From: an uncultured bacterium
Lineage (GTDB): Bacteria > Verrucomicrobiota > Lentisphaeria > Victivallales > Victivallaceae
DNA: 57,793 nucleotides
Direction: 5' to 3'
NCBI GenBank assembly: GCA_949297015.1
Contig: CASFRF010000052.1
Span: 1 to 57,793, forward strand
Shown: in pieces, positions 26,218 to 35,375 of the stretch
How positions within the stretch are numbered: the stretch's first letter is position 1
How the letters are laid out: the number at the start of each line of letters is the position of its first letter
Translations under genes and position numbers: made by a program
The notes under the pieces: model-generated
Database searches by the model: none
What the model saw: the letters and a program-made list of their open reading frames with translations, nothing else
What the model was told of the DNA's origin: nothing

Positions 26218-27138
26218 TTATTCCGCGGCGGCGCGGCGGCATTCGGCCAGCAGCTTTTCAAACCGCCGTCCGTATTCGACGTAGGTTTCGAGTTTGCGCC
26301 GACGCTGCAGCTCGTTGTCGTCACGATTGTCGTCGGCGTGGAACACGGTGGCGAGGTGCGGCTCCATGGAGAAACCGCCGTCGTAGCCGCGTTTGAGCAG
26401 ATCGATCACGATCGCCCGCACGTCGCCGCAGCCGTCCCCGGCGAAGCAGAAGGCGTTTTTCACGGTGCCGTCGGGCTGGATCTCGGCGGTTCCGTCCTTG
26501 ATGTGGACATAGGTGACGAATTCCCGCACCTGCCGGTAGAACTCCCAGCTCGACTGCAGCGGATAGGGCGGAGTCCCCAGCCGCCGGAAGGTGAACACCG
26601 GATTGCCGGTGTCGTAGATCAGCGTAAAGGCCGGCGACTGAATATGCTCCAGCAGCCGCAGCGTGTGGACGTAGGACTGGCCGCCGTAGTTCATGCAGTT
26701 CTCATGGCCGTAGACCACGCCGTTCTCCTCGCAGATCCGGACCAGCCGCCCGACCTTGTCGAAGATGATCCGTTCCAGTTCCGGGCTGTCGAACTGCTCG
26801 CCGGGGAGCAGCTTGAAACTCATGCCGCGGACCAGCTTGACGCCGAGTTTCCGCATCCGGGGCAGCGCGTCGCGCAGCTCCTTTTCACTGGCCGCGAAGT
26901 CCTCCTCGCTGCGTGGACTCCGGCTCCAGTTGGCGATGCCACTGCCGAAACAGTTGATGGCAATGCCCGCCTCGGCCAGCTGCCCGGCCACCGTTTCAAA
27001 CTCCGCCTCGGTCAACGTGGCCAGATTCTTGTCGCCGATCGCCCGGCTCTCGATAAATTTCCAGCCCAGTTCTCGGGTCGCCTCGATCTGGTCGGCCAGC
27101 GGCCGTCCCGCCTCATCCGCAAATCCGGTCAGAAACAT
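26218..27138 (-). CDS. Sugar phosphate isomerase/epimerase (xylose-isomerase-like TIM barrel)
   Basis: The protein has 306 residues. The barrel and metal-binding pattern is typical of the AP-endonuclease-2/xylose-isomerase-like family: GFADEAGRPLADQIEATREL, GHENCMNYGGQS with Glu/His, LIYDTGNPV, VHIKDG and a late FSMEPH with Glu. These enzymes isomerise or epimerise sugars or cleave sugar-derived compounds with a divalent metal. Two adjacent ATG codons (27141, 27138) are possible; 27138 gives the better spacing to AGGAG. It lies ten bases after a Gfo/Idh/MocA oxidoreductase, a pairing commonly seen in inositol or unusual-sugar catabolism. Confidence 0.88.
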   Translation of the reverse strand: MFLTGFADEAGRPLADQIEATRELGWKFIESRAIGDKNLATLTEAEFETVAGQLAEAGIAINCFGSGIANWSRSPRSEEDFAASEKELRDALPRMRKLGVKLVRGMSFKLLPGEQFDSPELERIIFDKVGRLVRICEENGVVYGHENCMNYGGQSYVHTLRLLEHIQSPAFTLIYDTGNPVFTFRRLGTPPYPLQSSWEFYRQVREFVTYVHIKDGTAEIQPDGTVKNAFCFAGDGCGDVRAIVIDLLKRGYDGGFSMEPHLATVFHADDNRDDNELQRRRKLETYVEYGRRFEKLLAECRRAAAE

Positions 27139-27148
27139 CATCCGCTCC

Positions 27149-28312
27149 TTACTTGTTGAAAGATTTGCTGAAATCATCGGTCGCAGCGGCGCGGACCTCG
27201 GGTTTGACCCAGCGCGAGGTCGCGATCAGTTTTTCCAGCTCCGCGGCGAACTCGTCCGCGTCCAGCGGCAGCTCCACGGTCCGGTTCTTCAGCGCCGACA
27301 ACAGCATCGCGTTGCCCAGCTCCAACCCCCGGATTCCCTCGACCGCCTCGGCCACCAGCGGCGTCCCCTTGCGGATGGAGTCGGCAAAGGCCGAGATCAC
27401 ATCCCGGTGCTGATGCGAACTGCCGGCCTCGGCCGGAATCAGAATCTCCCAGCGGTCCGGGAAGCCGAACCGGGTCGAACTGGTCCGGCAGAATTCGGAC
27501 ATCGGAATCTCGTTCCGGCGGAACTGCAGCTTGCCGTCCTCCAGCACCAGTCGTCCGCGCTCCGCGGCGATCTCCAGCCGGTTGGTGCCGGGGGCCTCGC
27601 CGGTGGTGGTGACGAACACGCCGGTCGCCCCGTTGGGGTACTCCAGCAACGCCGTGACCTCGTCCTCCACCTCGATGTCGTGGTACTTCCCGAACGCCGC
27701 CCGGGCCGTCACCCGGGACGGCATGCCGAACAGCCACTGCATCAGATCGAGCTGGTGCGGACACTGATTCAGCAGCACCCCGCCGCCCTCGCCCCGCCAG
27801 CTGGCGCGCCAGTCGCCGGAGTCGTAGTAGGCCTGGGTCCGGAACCAGTCGGTGATGATCCAGTTGACCCGGCGGATCTCGCCGAGCTCGCCGGAGTCGA
27901 TCAGCTGCTTGATCTTGCGATGTGCCGGAATGGTCCGCTGATTGAACATCGCCGCCAGCCGCAGATCGGGATACTTCTTCGCCGCCTCCAGCAGCTCCAG
28001 CGCCACCTTCTTGTGCACCGACACCGGCTTTTCAATCAGCACATGGCGCCCGGTCTCCAGCGCCCGCCAGGCCAGCGACACATGCTCGTAGTGCGGAACC
28101 GCCACAATCACCGCCTCGCAATCCGCCTTGGCGAAGAACTCCTCGTCATCGGTAAACCGCTGCGCGTCGGACGGCAGCGCCGGATTCTCAAAGGTCTCGG
28201 GCCGGTAGTCGCAGACCGCCGTGACCCGGCAGTTCTTCAGCTCTCCGATGGTCGCCACATGGCTGCCGCCCATGTTGCCGATGCCGATAATGCCGATTTT
28301 GACCGGATCCAT
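27149..28312 (-). CDS. Gfo/Idh/MocA family oxidoreductase
   Basis: The protein has 387 residues. The NAD(P)-binding Rossmann motif GIIGIGNMGGSHVA is near the N-terminus, followed by EKPVSVHKK (catalytic-site Lys), a GFO/IDH/MocA C-terminal alpha/beta domain, and GGGVLLNQCPHQLDLMQWLFG with the His/Asp typical of the active site. It should oxidise or reduce a sugar or cyclitol. Two adjacent ATG codons exist (28315 and 28312), both behind GAGGAG. The next gene downstream is a sugar isomerase/epimerase and the one upstream encodes a HIT protein, all within a tight operon. Confidence 0.93.
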   Translation of the reverse strand: MDPVKIGIIGIGNMGGSHVATIGELKNCRVTAVCDYRPETFENPALPSDAQRFTDDEEFFAKADCEAVIVAVPHYEHVSLAWRALETGRHVLIEKPVSVHKKVALELLEAAKKYPDLRLAAMFNQRTIPAHRKIKQLIDSGELGEIRRVNWIITDWFRTQAYYDSGDWRASWRGEGGGVLLNQCPHQLDLMQWLFGMPSRVTARAAFGKYHDIEVEDEVTALLEYPNGATGVFVTTTGEAPGTNRLEIAAERGRLVLEDGKLQFRRNEIPMSEFCRTSSTRFGFPDRWEILIPAEAGSSHQHRDVISAFADSIRKGTPLVAEAVEGIRGLELGNAMLLSALKNRTVELPLDADEFAAELEKLIATSRWVKPEVRAAATDDFSKSFNK

Positions 28313-28335
28313 CATTGTACTCCTCACGGTTATCC

Positions 28336-28755
28336 TCAAAGTTCCAGTTTCGCCGCGATTTTCTCCGCGTACTCCTGCCGCTCCGCATCGTCGGCGTAGC
28401 TCAGCTGCCGCCAGTTCCAGCGGAAGTTGTCCTCCACCCCGCGCGGCACCACATGCAAATGCGCGTGCATCACCACCTGCCCCGCCGCGGTGCCGTCGGC
28501 CAGATGCAGATTGTACGCGTCGTAGCCGAAGGCCCGGCGCAGCGCGATCCCCAGCCGCGCGCCGACCCGGAACATCCGCCCCGCCGTCGCCTCGGGAATG
28601 GTGGCCGCGCTCACCTGATGCTCGCGGGGAATCACCAGCACATGCCCCTTGTTGATCGGTCCCAGATCGAGAAAGGCCGTCACCAGCTCGTCCTCGTAAA
28701 CTTTGGCCGCCGGAATCTCCCCGGCCACGATCTTGCAGAAAATACAGTTCGCCAT
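28336..28755 (-). CDS. HIT-family nucleotide-binding hydrolase/transferase
   Basis: The 139 residues begin MANCIFCKIVAGEIPAAKVY with the CxxC of Hint-type proteins and end in the histidine triad HAHLHVVPR. Members hydrolyse or transfer nucleoside monophosphates, for example adenosine phosphoramidates. The start is ATG 28755 with GGGGAG seven bases upstream; a GTG two codons earlier has worse spacing. It sits between the acetylesterase and oxidoreductase genes, probably as a housekeeping passenger in the operon. Confidence 0.93.
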   Translation of the reverse strand: MANCIFCKIVAGEIPAAKVYEDELVTAFLDLGPINKGHVLVIPREHQVSAATIPEATAGRMFRVGARLGIALRRAFGYDAYNLHLADGTAAGQVVMHAHLHVVPRGVEDNFRWNWRQLSYADDAERQEYAEKIAAKLEL

Positions 28756-28770
28756 CTTCACGCTCCCCTG

Positions 28771-30702
28771 TTACATGCCATCGGTCCGGAACGGTTCGGC
28801 GGGCAGCCCGTCGCCGTTGACCAGATTCGCCGCCGCCGGATGATTCGACCAGGCGTACCGCGCCGCCACCGGATACGGCACCTCCGGCGCCAAGACCACC
28901 AGCGTCTCGCCGACGATCCGCGCCCGGGCCGGATAAAATTTCCCGTCCATCCCGGCCACCCGCAACGTCGCCGGCGGCAGTCCGTCGCGGGTGGTCAATC
29001 CGGCCGCACAGTCGAACTCCAGATGCAGTTCATTGCCGTCCGGCCAGGCCCGGCGCCAGACCGGACCGGTCGGCACCACGTTCCGACCGTACACCCGGCT
29101 CAACGCCCAGCGCGCCAGCCGCTCGCCCACCTCCCGCTTGCGCCGGGGATGAATATCCAGCTCGTCGCCGAGATCGAACGCGGTCACCGCCCCTCCCGCC
29201 GCCACCTCGTCGGCGGAACGGCGCTGAGCCTCACGCAGTTTCGGCCAGTCATCCGTTTCACTGTACTCCGAAACCGGCCCCAGCCCGGCCAGCTGCACTT
29301 GAATGAACGGCAACGCCCCCTGCCCGAAGCGCAGCCGCCAATCGGAGATCAGCGTCCGCATCAACACCCGGTAGCGGGCGGCATCACCGGCGTTGGCCTC
29401 GCCCTGATACCAGATCACGCCGCGCAGAGCGTAGGGCACCAGCGGCAGCAGCATACTTTCAAACATCAGCCCCGGGGTGTTGGCTTCGCCGAGCCCCCAG
29501 CCGCCGAGCAGTTGACCGAAATCGATCGCCGGATACCGGTACTCGGTCGCATACCGCCAGTCGCCGGTCAGCGGCAGCGACTCCGCGCCGCAGACCAGTT
29601 TCATCTCCTCGGCGGGGCCGATCAGCCCGCCGTCGTAGCGGAAGGAGTCGGCCCGGACCGCCAGCACCAGCTCCTCCCCGCGCGTCAGCTCCGGACTCAC
29701 CGCATAACAGCGCGGCCGGTTCCAGCACTCGGTCTCCAGCCCTTCGCCGGTGTGTCCGAGCTCCACCCCGTTGCCGTAGCTGACGTCCTGCTTGTCCACC
29801 GCCCCCAGGTGAAGCTCCAGCTCCCGGCCGCGCCAGGACTCCGGCAACCGCACCCGCTTCCGGAACCAGAGTATGCCGCAATAGCGCTCCCCGCGCGACT
29901 GCCAGGTTCCCGGGACGCTCATGGTCGGCCACGCCGAATCGTCGAAATCGGGCTGCGCCCACCCCCGCTCCACCCCGAGATTGGGGCGGACCCGGGGCAA
30001 TACCGACTCCACCTGCAGCGCAAAACGCTCCTCCGAATCCGGACAATCCATCCGGTAACGGGCGCGGAAAGCCGGATCGCACTCCTGCTGTTCGATACTC
30101 CGGACCCGGGCGGCAAACTCCGGCAAAGTCAGCAGCGCCTCGCGACTGGTCCAGCTCTCCGCACAAGTGCCGCCCCAGGAGTTGTCGATGATCCCGATCG
30201 GCACGCCGAGCTCGCTCTGCAGCCGCCGGGCGAAGTGAAACGCCGCCGCCGAAAATTTCGCCACCCGCTCCCGGGTGGCCGGCAACCAGGCGCCGCCGAC
30301 GTGCTCGCGCGTCCGCCACGCCAGTTTGTCCACCCGGAAGATCCGCAGCGGCGGAGTCTCCGCCACGCCGGCCAACGCCGCCTCCGGACTCTCGCCGGTG
30401 GCTTCGAGCAACATCTCCATGTTGGACTGGCCCGAAGCCAGCCAGACCTCACCGACGTACAGATCGCGGCAGTGGACCGACTCCTGTCCGGCGCTCACCC
30501 GCAGCTCGCAAGGCCCCCCCGCCGGGAGCGCCGGAAACCACAACCGGAAACGGCCGTCCGCACCGGAGGTCGCCTCCCGCCGGATCCCGGCCAACTCTCC
30601 GCGCACCACCGTCAGCGGCGTCGCCCGCCCCCAGACCGGCAGCGCCCGGTCCCGCTGCAGGATCGCGCCGTCCTGAAACAAACTCGCCAACTCAAGCGTC
30701 AT
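28771..30702 (-). CDS. Sialate O-acetylesterase, predicted cytoplasmic
   Basis: The 643 residues have no signal peptide (start MTLELASLFQDGAILQRDRA). The SASA-family Ser is in LASGQSNMEM (S93), and Asp/His are in ELDIHPRRK near residue 514. A jellyroll insert (LWFRKRVRLPESWRGRELEL onward) occupies the middle, as in the lipoprotein paralogue at 15615-17558. It likely removes acetyl groups from sugars after uptake. The downstream isomerase and oxidoreductase would then process the freed sugar; this pathway is inferred. GGCGGAAAG precedes ATG 30702. It follows ktrA after 16 bases. Confidence 0.87.
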   Translation of the reverse strand: MTLELASLFQDGAILQRDRALPVWGRATPLTVVRGELAGIRREATSGADGRFRLWFPALPAGGPCELRVSAGQESVHCRDLYVGEVWLASGQSNMEMLLEATGESPEAALAGVAETPPLRIFRVDKLAWRTREHVGGAWLPATRERVAKFSAAAFHFARRLQSELGVPIGIIDNSWGGTCAESWTSREALLTLPEFAARVRSIEQQECDPAFRARYRMDCPDSEERFALQVESVLPRVRPNLGVERGWAQPDFDDSAWPTMSVPGTWQSRGERYCGILWFRKRVRLPESWRGRELELHLGAVDKQDVSYGNGVELGHTGEGLETECWNRPRCYAVSPELTRGEELVLAVRADSFRYDGGLIGPAEEMKLVCGAESLPLTGDWRYATEYRYPAIDFGQLLGGWGLGEANTPGLMFESMLLPLVPYALRGVIWYQGEANAGDAARYRVLMRTLISDWRLRFGQGALPFIQVQLAGLGPVSEYSETDDWPKLREAQRRSADEVAAGGAVTAFDLGDELDIHPRRKREVGERLARWALSRVYGRNVVPTGPVWRRAWPDGNELHLEFDCAAGLTTRDGLPPATLRVAGMDGKFYPARARIVGETLVVLAPEVPYPVAARYAWSNHPAAANLVNGDGLPAEPFRTDGM

Positions 30703-30718
30703 CTTTCCGCCTTTCCTC

Positions 30719-31372
30719 TCAATTTTTAAACAGATCCAGAATCGACTCCTGGCTGCCGAACACCGTCAACTGATCGCCGTTTTCCAGCACCGTGTCGGGA
30801 TTCCAGATCGCGCTCGGCGAACCGCCCGGCTTCCGGATCAGCAGGACCGTAATGTTGTAGCGGTTGCGCAGATCGAGCTGCCGCAGCGACTTGCCGTCCA
30901 GCGCGGGCGGCACCCCCACCTCGGCGATCGCCGAACCTTTGAACTCGAACAGATCGCTGATGTTGTCCAGCGTGAGGCGGCGCGACAGCCGTTCGGCCAC
31001 GTCCTGGTCCGGCAGAATGATCTCGTCCGCCCCGAGCCGGTAGAGAATCCGTTCCTGAATATCGCTGGTGGCCTTGGCGATCACCCGCCGGGCCCCCTCC
31101 TGCTTGAGATGGGTCAGCGCCAGAATCTGATCTTCAAAATGAGTGCTCATGCTGAGGATCACCGCGTCGAACTTCTGAACCGAAAGCTCGCGGATCACCT
31201 CGGCGTTGCTGACGTCGGCCACAATCGCCTCGGTCGCCGCCTCGCGCAGATCCTCCACCCGCTCTTTGTCGATGTCCACGACCACCACATGATTGCCCGC
31301 CCGGCTCAGTTCACGCGCCAGCTTGGAGCCGAACGACCCGAGCCCGAACACCGCATAGGAATTGTTCCGCAT
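30719..31372 (-). CDS. ktrA: KtrA/TrkA-type RCK potassium-uptake regulator
   Basis: The 217 residues contain an N-terminal Rossmann RCK_N domain (VFGLGSFGSKLARELSRAGN, acidic end of strand 2 in VVVDID) and a C-terminal RCK_C domain from about residue 135. The protein forms an octameric ring that gates the membrane subunit in response to nucleotides. The channel subunit gene is 34 bases upstream. The length equals the usual KtrA. Confidence 0.94.
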   Translation of the reverse strand: MRNNSYAVFGLGSFGSKLARELSRAGNHVVVVDIDKERVEDLREAATEAIVADVSNAEVIRELSVQKFDAVILSMSTHFEDQILALTHLKQEGARRVIAKATSDIQERILYRLGADEIILPDQDVAERLSRRLTLDNISDLFEFKGSAIAEVGVPPALDGKSLRQLDLRNRYNITVLLIRKPGGSPSAIWNPDTVLENGDQLTVFGSQESILDLFKN

Positions 31373-31406
31373 TCGTCTCTCTCCTCAGAATCGGCCGCAC
31401 CGCAGC

Positions 31407-32726
31407 TCAGCCGATGATTACCCGCTCCTCGGGATAGGTCAACCGGCTCACCTTCTCCCGGCCCATCAGGAACAGAAAGAAGGTGAACGGCCCCACCCGC
31501 CCCAGAAACATGAACAGCGAGAGCAGCAGCTTGCCCTCGTTCTCCGCCGCCGCCGACACCCCCAGCGAATACCCGGTCGTGGAAATCGCCGAAGAGGTCT
31601 CGAAAAAGCACCGCTGCAGCGTCTCCGTCGCCGGTACGAACTGCATCAGCACCATGGTCCCGAACACCGTCAGCAAAATAAAAACCACAATGATGACGAA
31701 GGCCTTGAGCACGTTCGCCATCGGGATCTCCCGCCGGCACTGCAACACCTTCTGATTGCCGATAAAGGTGTTGTACAGCGCCACCGCCGCCAGCGCCACA
31801 GTGGAGGTCTTCATGCCGCCGCCGGTCGAACCCGGACTCGCGCCGATCAGCATCAGCACAATCAAGGTCATCATGCTACCCGGAGTCAGCACCTTCAGAT
31901 CGATCGAATTGAACCCGGCCGTCCGGGCGCTGGTCGCGGTGAAGAAGGCGTCGATCCAGCCGATCTCCTGTTCCGGAGTTCCCAGCATCTGCTGGCATTT
32001 GATCAGCAGCGTCCCGCCGATCAACAGCACCAGGGTGGTCACCAGCACCAGCCGGGTGTGCAGCCGCAGCCGTCTGCCCTCGGCTTGGAAATGCTGACGC
32101 AGATCGTAAACCACATAGACCCCCAGTCCGCCGAGAATCACCAGCCCCGCCGTCACCAGCTTGATCCAGCCGGAAACCCGGCACAGGCTGTCGTCAAACG
32201 GGCTGAACCCGGCGTTGCAGAACGCTGAAATCGAATGAAAAACCGCGTAGTACAGCGCCTCCACGGTCGAGACTCCCTCCATCAGCCAGAATCCCGGCAG
32301 CAGCAGCAACGCCCCCGCCGCCTCGCTGAACAGGGTGTAGGCCGCCACCGTCCGGGTCAGGCTCTCGGCTCCCCGGAAGCTGAAGTTCTCGTTGAGATTG
32401 GAGAGCAGCAGCGTTCCGGCATAGCTCATCTGCCGCCCCATCATCAGTACAATGGAGGCGCTCAGACTCATAATGCCGATGCCCCCGAGCTGAATCAACC
32501 CCAGAATAATCAACTGTCCCGCCGGATTGAACGTCGAGGTATCCACCACCGTCAAGCCGGTCACGCAAGTCGCACTGGTGGCGGTGAACAGCGCATCGAC
32601 CCAGTCGAGCCCCACCCCGTCCTCCCGGACCCAAGGCAGCATCAACAGCAGCGTACCCGCTCCGATCAGCGCCGCAAAGGAGCCGATGAAGTAGAACTGG
32701 CTCCGCTTGATGAAACTGATCAGCAT
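31407..32726 (-). CDS. ktrB: KtrB/TrkH-type potassium transporter subunit
   Basis: This 439-residue membrane protein has all four selectivity-filter segments with the key glycine: CVTGLT, CNAGFS, RTAGFN and STTGYS. Eight transmembrane helices and four pore loops fit KtrB. Together with KtrA it imports K+ (often Na+-coupled) across the inner membrane. It lies 15 bases downstream of an LptE-like lipoprotein gene. The extended tail after the last helix is short, as in KtrB rather than TrkH. Confidence 0.94.
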   Translation of the reverse strand: MLISFIKRSQFYFIGSFAALIGAGTLLLMLPWVREDGVGLDWVDALFTATSATCVTGLTVVDTSTFNPAGQLIILGLIQLGGIGIMSLSASIVLMMGRQMSYAGTLLLSNLNENFSFRGAESLTRTVAAYTLFSEAAGALLLLPGFWLMEGVSTVEALYYAVFHSISAFCNAGFSPFDDSLCRVSGWIKLVTAGLVILGGLGVYVVYDLRQHFQAEGRRLRLHTRLVLVTTLVLLIGGTLLIKCQQMLGTPEQEIGWIDAFFTATSARTAGFNSIDLKVLTPGSMMTLIVLMLIGASPGSTGGGMKTSTVALAAVALYNTFIGNQKVLQCRREIPMANVLKAFVIIVVFILLTVFGTMVLMQFVPATETLQRCFFETSSAISTTGYSLGVSAAAENEGKLLLSLFMFLGRVGPFTFFLFLMGREKVSRLTYPEERVIIG

Positions 32727-32741
32727 GCTCCGGAGCCCCGG

Positions 32742-33266
32742 CTACCAGGCTTCCACCGTCTTGGAGACGATATCCAGCGCCAGTTCCCGCGCCGCCTGCC
32801 GAATGCCGTTGGCCCGGTTGATGTCCATATCCGCCTGAACCTGAAACAACGCGCGGCCGCTGGCGGTGCCCCGGACCAGCGGTTCCCGCCGCCCGGGAAT
32901 GATCACCGAATATTCGGCCTTCACCACCGCCTCCCACTCCTTGGGCGTATAGACCCGCCGGTCGTGGGTGGTGCGGTAGTCGGAATCCTCGACCTCGGCA
33001 AACAGCACGCCGACTACCCGGACGAACAGTTCGCAGTCGGCCGTGCCCATCGATTTCACCTTGAGCGAACCGTCGCGCATAAACTGCTCGCTCAGCAGCT
33101 GCCGCACCTGTGCCGAGACGTTGTAGACGTTGGTCTCGTTGACCACCGGCGCAATGGCGATGCTCTTGATCTGTGGATGCATCAACGACCCCATGTGATA
33201 ACACCCTGCCGTCACCAGCAGCAATCCCGCCGCCAACAGCGGAGCGTACCAACGCACTCTTCTCAT
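32742..33266 (-). CDS. LptE-like LPS-assembly lipoprotein
   Basis: The 174 residues have a lipoprotein signal with lipobox VTAGC (C22), then HPQIKSIAIAPVVNETNVYN, a segment typical of LptE-family proteins in Verrucomicrobia and relatives. LptE is the plug of the outer-membrane LptD translocon. Nearby KdsD and LpxK genes support an LPS role. The sequence is too divergent from E. coli LptE for certainty; a DUF4136-like lipoprotein is the alternative. Its ATG overlaps the stop of the TPR gene by four bases. Confidence 0.7.
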   Translation of the reverse strand: MRRVRWYAPLLAAGLLLVTAGCYHMGSLMHPQIKSIAIAPVVNETNVYNVSAQVRQLLSEQFMRDGSLKVKSMGTADCELFVRVVGVLFAEVEDSDYRTTHDRRVYTPKEWEAVVKAEYSVIIPGRREPLVRGTASGRALFQVQADMDINRANGIRQAARELALDIVSKTVEAW

Positions 33267-34372
33267 TTTGACTCCTCCTTCCGCTCCGGCGTCGCCGGAC
33301 GGCGCCCGGCGGCGGTCTCCGCCCCCACGCGCAAATCGTAAACCGGCAGCAGGTATTTGCCGTTGCTGTTCTCCGGCGCGATCAGCAGCGGCTCCGGCTC
33401 CTCCGGAATTTCATGAAACGTGTACTCCTGCTCCCGCTGGATCAGCGGCGGCTGAAACACTTCCGGCACATAGGTCCGGTCCAGTTCGGTCAGCAGCACC
33501 TCGGAGGCCTCGGCGCTGCGGGAATCAGGATACTCCCGCAACACCTGTCCGAGGTAGCGCTGCGCCGCCTCGCGCCGGCCGGTCCGTTCGTAGTACTTCG
33601 CCAGCCCCAGCAGCCGCTCGGCCTGTACGTCGCGCAACCGGAGCATCCACTTGCGCACCAGATCGAGCTCTTCGGCCTCGGGATACTCGCGCTCGAAGCG
33701 CTCGAACACCGCCAGCGCCTCGCGGTTGTAACGCCCGTCGCCGTCGCCGCGCTGCGACAGATCGAAATAGAGCTCGCCCAGCGCCAGCAGTCCGTACTTC
33801 CGCGCCGGGGCCTCGGGATAGTCGTCCGCCAGCTTGCGAAATTGCTCCGCACCCTCAGTGGTCTTGCCGTCCATGGTCAGCAGATACCCCAGACGCAGCC
33901 GGGCCTGCGGCGCCTCCGGCGCAAACGGCGCCCGGTTCAACGCCCGCCGGTAGATCTCGATGGTCAGGTCCGGGCCGGTCAGCCAGGGAATGAAGCGCAA
34001 CGACCAGAACGCCGGTTCCCGCTCGCCCTTGAAGTAGGCGTTGCCCAGCTCGTACTCGCGGGAGATCAGCTTCACCACATCGACCCGGGTGCTGTAGCCG
34101 TCGAGCAGCCGCTCGATCGTCCGGAACTCACGCTCGTAGAGTCCGGCCCTGCCGTAGGCGGTCGCCGCCGCCAGCAGGGCGTTGGCCTTCAGCGTGGCGT
34201 CCTCCGCGGTATCGGCGCTCTCCACATAGGTGTTGGCCGCCCCCCGGAAATCCCCCTTCTGCTCCAACGCCAACGCGGCCCGGAACTCGGCATTGGCCGC
34301 GGCATCATCGGCGTACAACGCCGCTCCGGCCAGCGCCCCGGCCAGAGTCAAAACCATCAGGGCACGCCCCAT
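33263..34372 (-). CDS. Periplasmic tetratricopeptide-repeat protein
   Basis: The 369 residues begin with a signal peptide (MGRALMVLTLAGALAGAALY, cleavage probably near residue 20). They then contain repeated helix pairs with TPR character: AALALEQKGDFRGAANTY, APFAPEAPQARLRLGYLL, REALAVFERFEREYPEAEEL and RREAAQRYLGQVLREYPDS. The style is like BamD or YbgF, with a C-terminal region lacking repeats. It probably forms a scaffold for envelope assembly with the translationally coupled LptE-like protein. The exact partner is unknown. Confidence 0.75.
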   Translation of the reverse strand: MGRALMVLTLAGALAGAALYADDAAANAEFRAALALEQKGDFRGAANTYVESADTAEDATLKANALLAAATAYGRAGLYEREFRTIERLLDGYSTRVDVVKLISREYELGNAYFKGEREPAFWSLRFIPWLTGPDLTIEIYRRALNRAPFAPEAPQARLRLGYLLTMDGKTTEGAEQFRKLADDYPEAPARKYGLLALGELYFDLSQRGDGDGRYNREALAVFERFEREYPEAEELDLVRKWMLRLRDVQAERLLGLAKYYERTGRREAAQRYLGQVLREYPDSRSAEASEVLLTELDRTYVPEVFQPPLIQREQEYTFHEIPEEPEPLLIAPENSNGKYLLPVYDLRVGAETAAGRRPATPERKEESK

Positions 34373-34389
34373 TCGCTCCTCCGTCTCGC

Positions 34390-35364
34390 TTAAATCAGTT
34401 TCAAACCCGGCAGATCCTGCACATCGATCAGTCCGCAGACCCGGCCCGCGGCGTCCACCACGATAATATCGTTGATCCGGTGCTGTTCGACCACCTTGAC
34501 CACCTCCACCGCCAGCGCCGTGGCCGGGATCGAGATCGGATTCGGCGTCATCACCTCGCGCATCGGCCGGGTCAGCACCGACAAATCCTTCTCCGCCCAG
34601 CGCCGGAAATCCCCATCAGTGAACACCCCGAGCAGCTTGCCTTCGGCATCGACCACGATCGCGGCGCCGCAACGGGCCTCGCCCATCTGATAGAGCGCCT
34701 CGCGCACCGGCGTCTCGGGATTCACCAGCACCGACCGGCCGGGACCGCGCATGATGTCGCCGGCCCGCATGGTCACCATCCGCCCGATCGCACCGCCCGG
34801 ATGGAGCCGCCCGTAATCGTCGCGGGTAAAACCGTTGAGCTCCAGCAGCACCAGCGCCAGGGCGTCGCCCAGCGCCAGCAGCGCGGTGGTGGTGGTGGTC
34901 GGAGCCAGTTTGAAGGGACAGGCCTCCTCGGGCACGGTCATGGTCACCACCAGGTCGCTCAACTGCGCGAGCGTACAGTCCGGATTGCCGACGATCGAGG
35001 CGAGCTTCAACCCCAGACGCTTGGCCGGCCGGATCACGTTCAACAACTCCTCGGTCTCGCCGCTGTAACTCAAGGCGATGATCAAATCGTGCTTCTGAAT
35101 CAACCCGAGATCCCCGTGGAGCGCCTCGACCGGGTGCATGAAGACCGAGGGCGACCCCAGACTGGAGAGGGTCGAGGCGATCTTCTTGCCGATGTAACCG
35201 CTCTTGCCGATCCCGGTCAGCACCAGTTTTCCGCCCGCGGAGAGCGCGTCGCGGCAGAGCGTCACCAACTGCTCAAAGTGTTCGTCCAAATGGTCCCGGA
35301 CCGCGCCGAGACCGGCGATTTCGATTTCAAAAACCTCCCGGGCCCGTTCCAGCGTGCGACTCAT
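34390..35364 (-). CDS. kdsD: Arabinose-5-phosphate isomerase (SIS + two CBS domains)
   Basis: The 324 residues comprise a SIS domain (about 35-165; TGIGKSGYIGKKIAST and SYSGETEELL) and a CBS pair (about 200-324; DIMRGPG and VFTDGDFRRW). The enzyme turns ribulose 5-phosphate into arabinose 5-phosphate, the first step of Kdo synthesis for LPS. The ATG at 35364 follows GGGGGG; a TTG five codons earlier was rejected. LpxK and LptE-like genes nearby complete an LPS theme. The hisG gene is 11 bases upstream. Confidence 0.94.
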   Translation of the reverse strand: MSRTLERAREVFEIEIAGLGAVRDHLDEHFEQLVTLCRDALSAGGKLVLTGIGKSGYIGKKIASTLSSLGSPSVFMHPVEALHGDLGLIQKHDLIIALSYSGETEELLNVIRPAKRLGLKLASIVGNPDCTLAQLSDLVVTMTVPEEACPFKLAPTTTTTALLALGDALALVLLELNGFTRDDYGRLHPGGAIGRMVTMRAGDIMRGPGRSVLVNPETPVREALYQMGEARCGAAIVVDAEGKLLGVFTDGDFRRWAEKDLSVLTRPMREVMTPNPISIPATALAVEVVKVVEQHRINDIIVVDAAGRVCGLIDVQDLPGLKLI

Positions 35365-35375
35365 GATCCCCCCGC

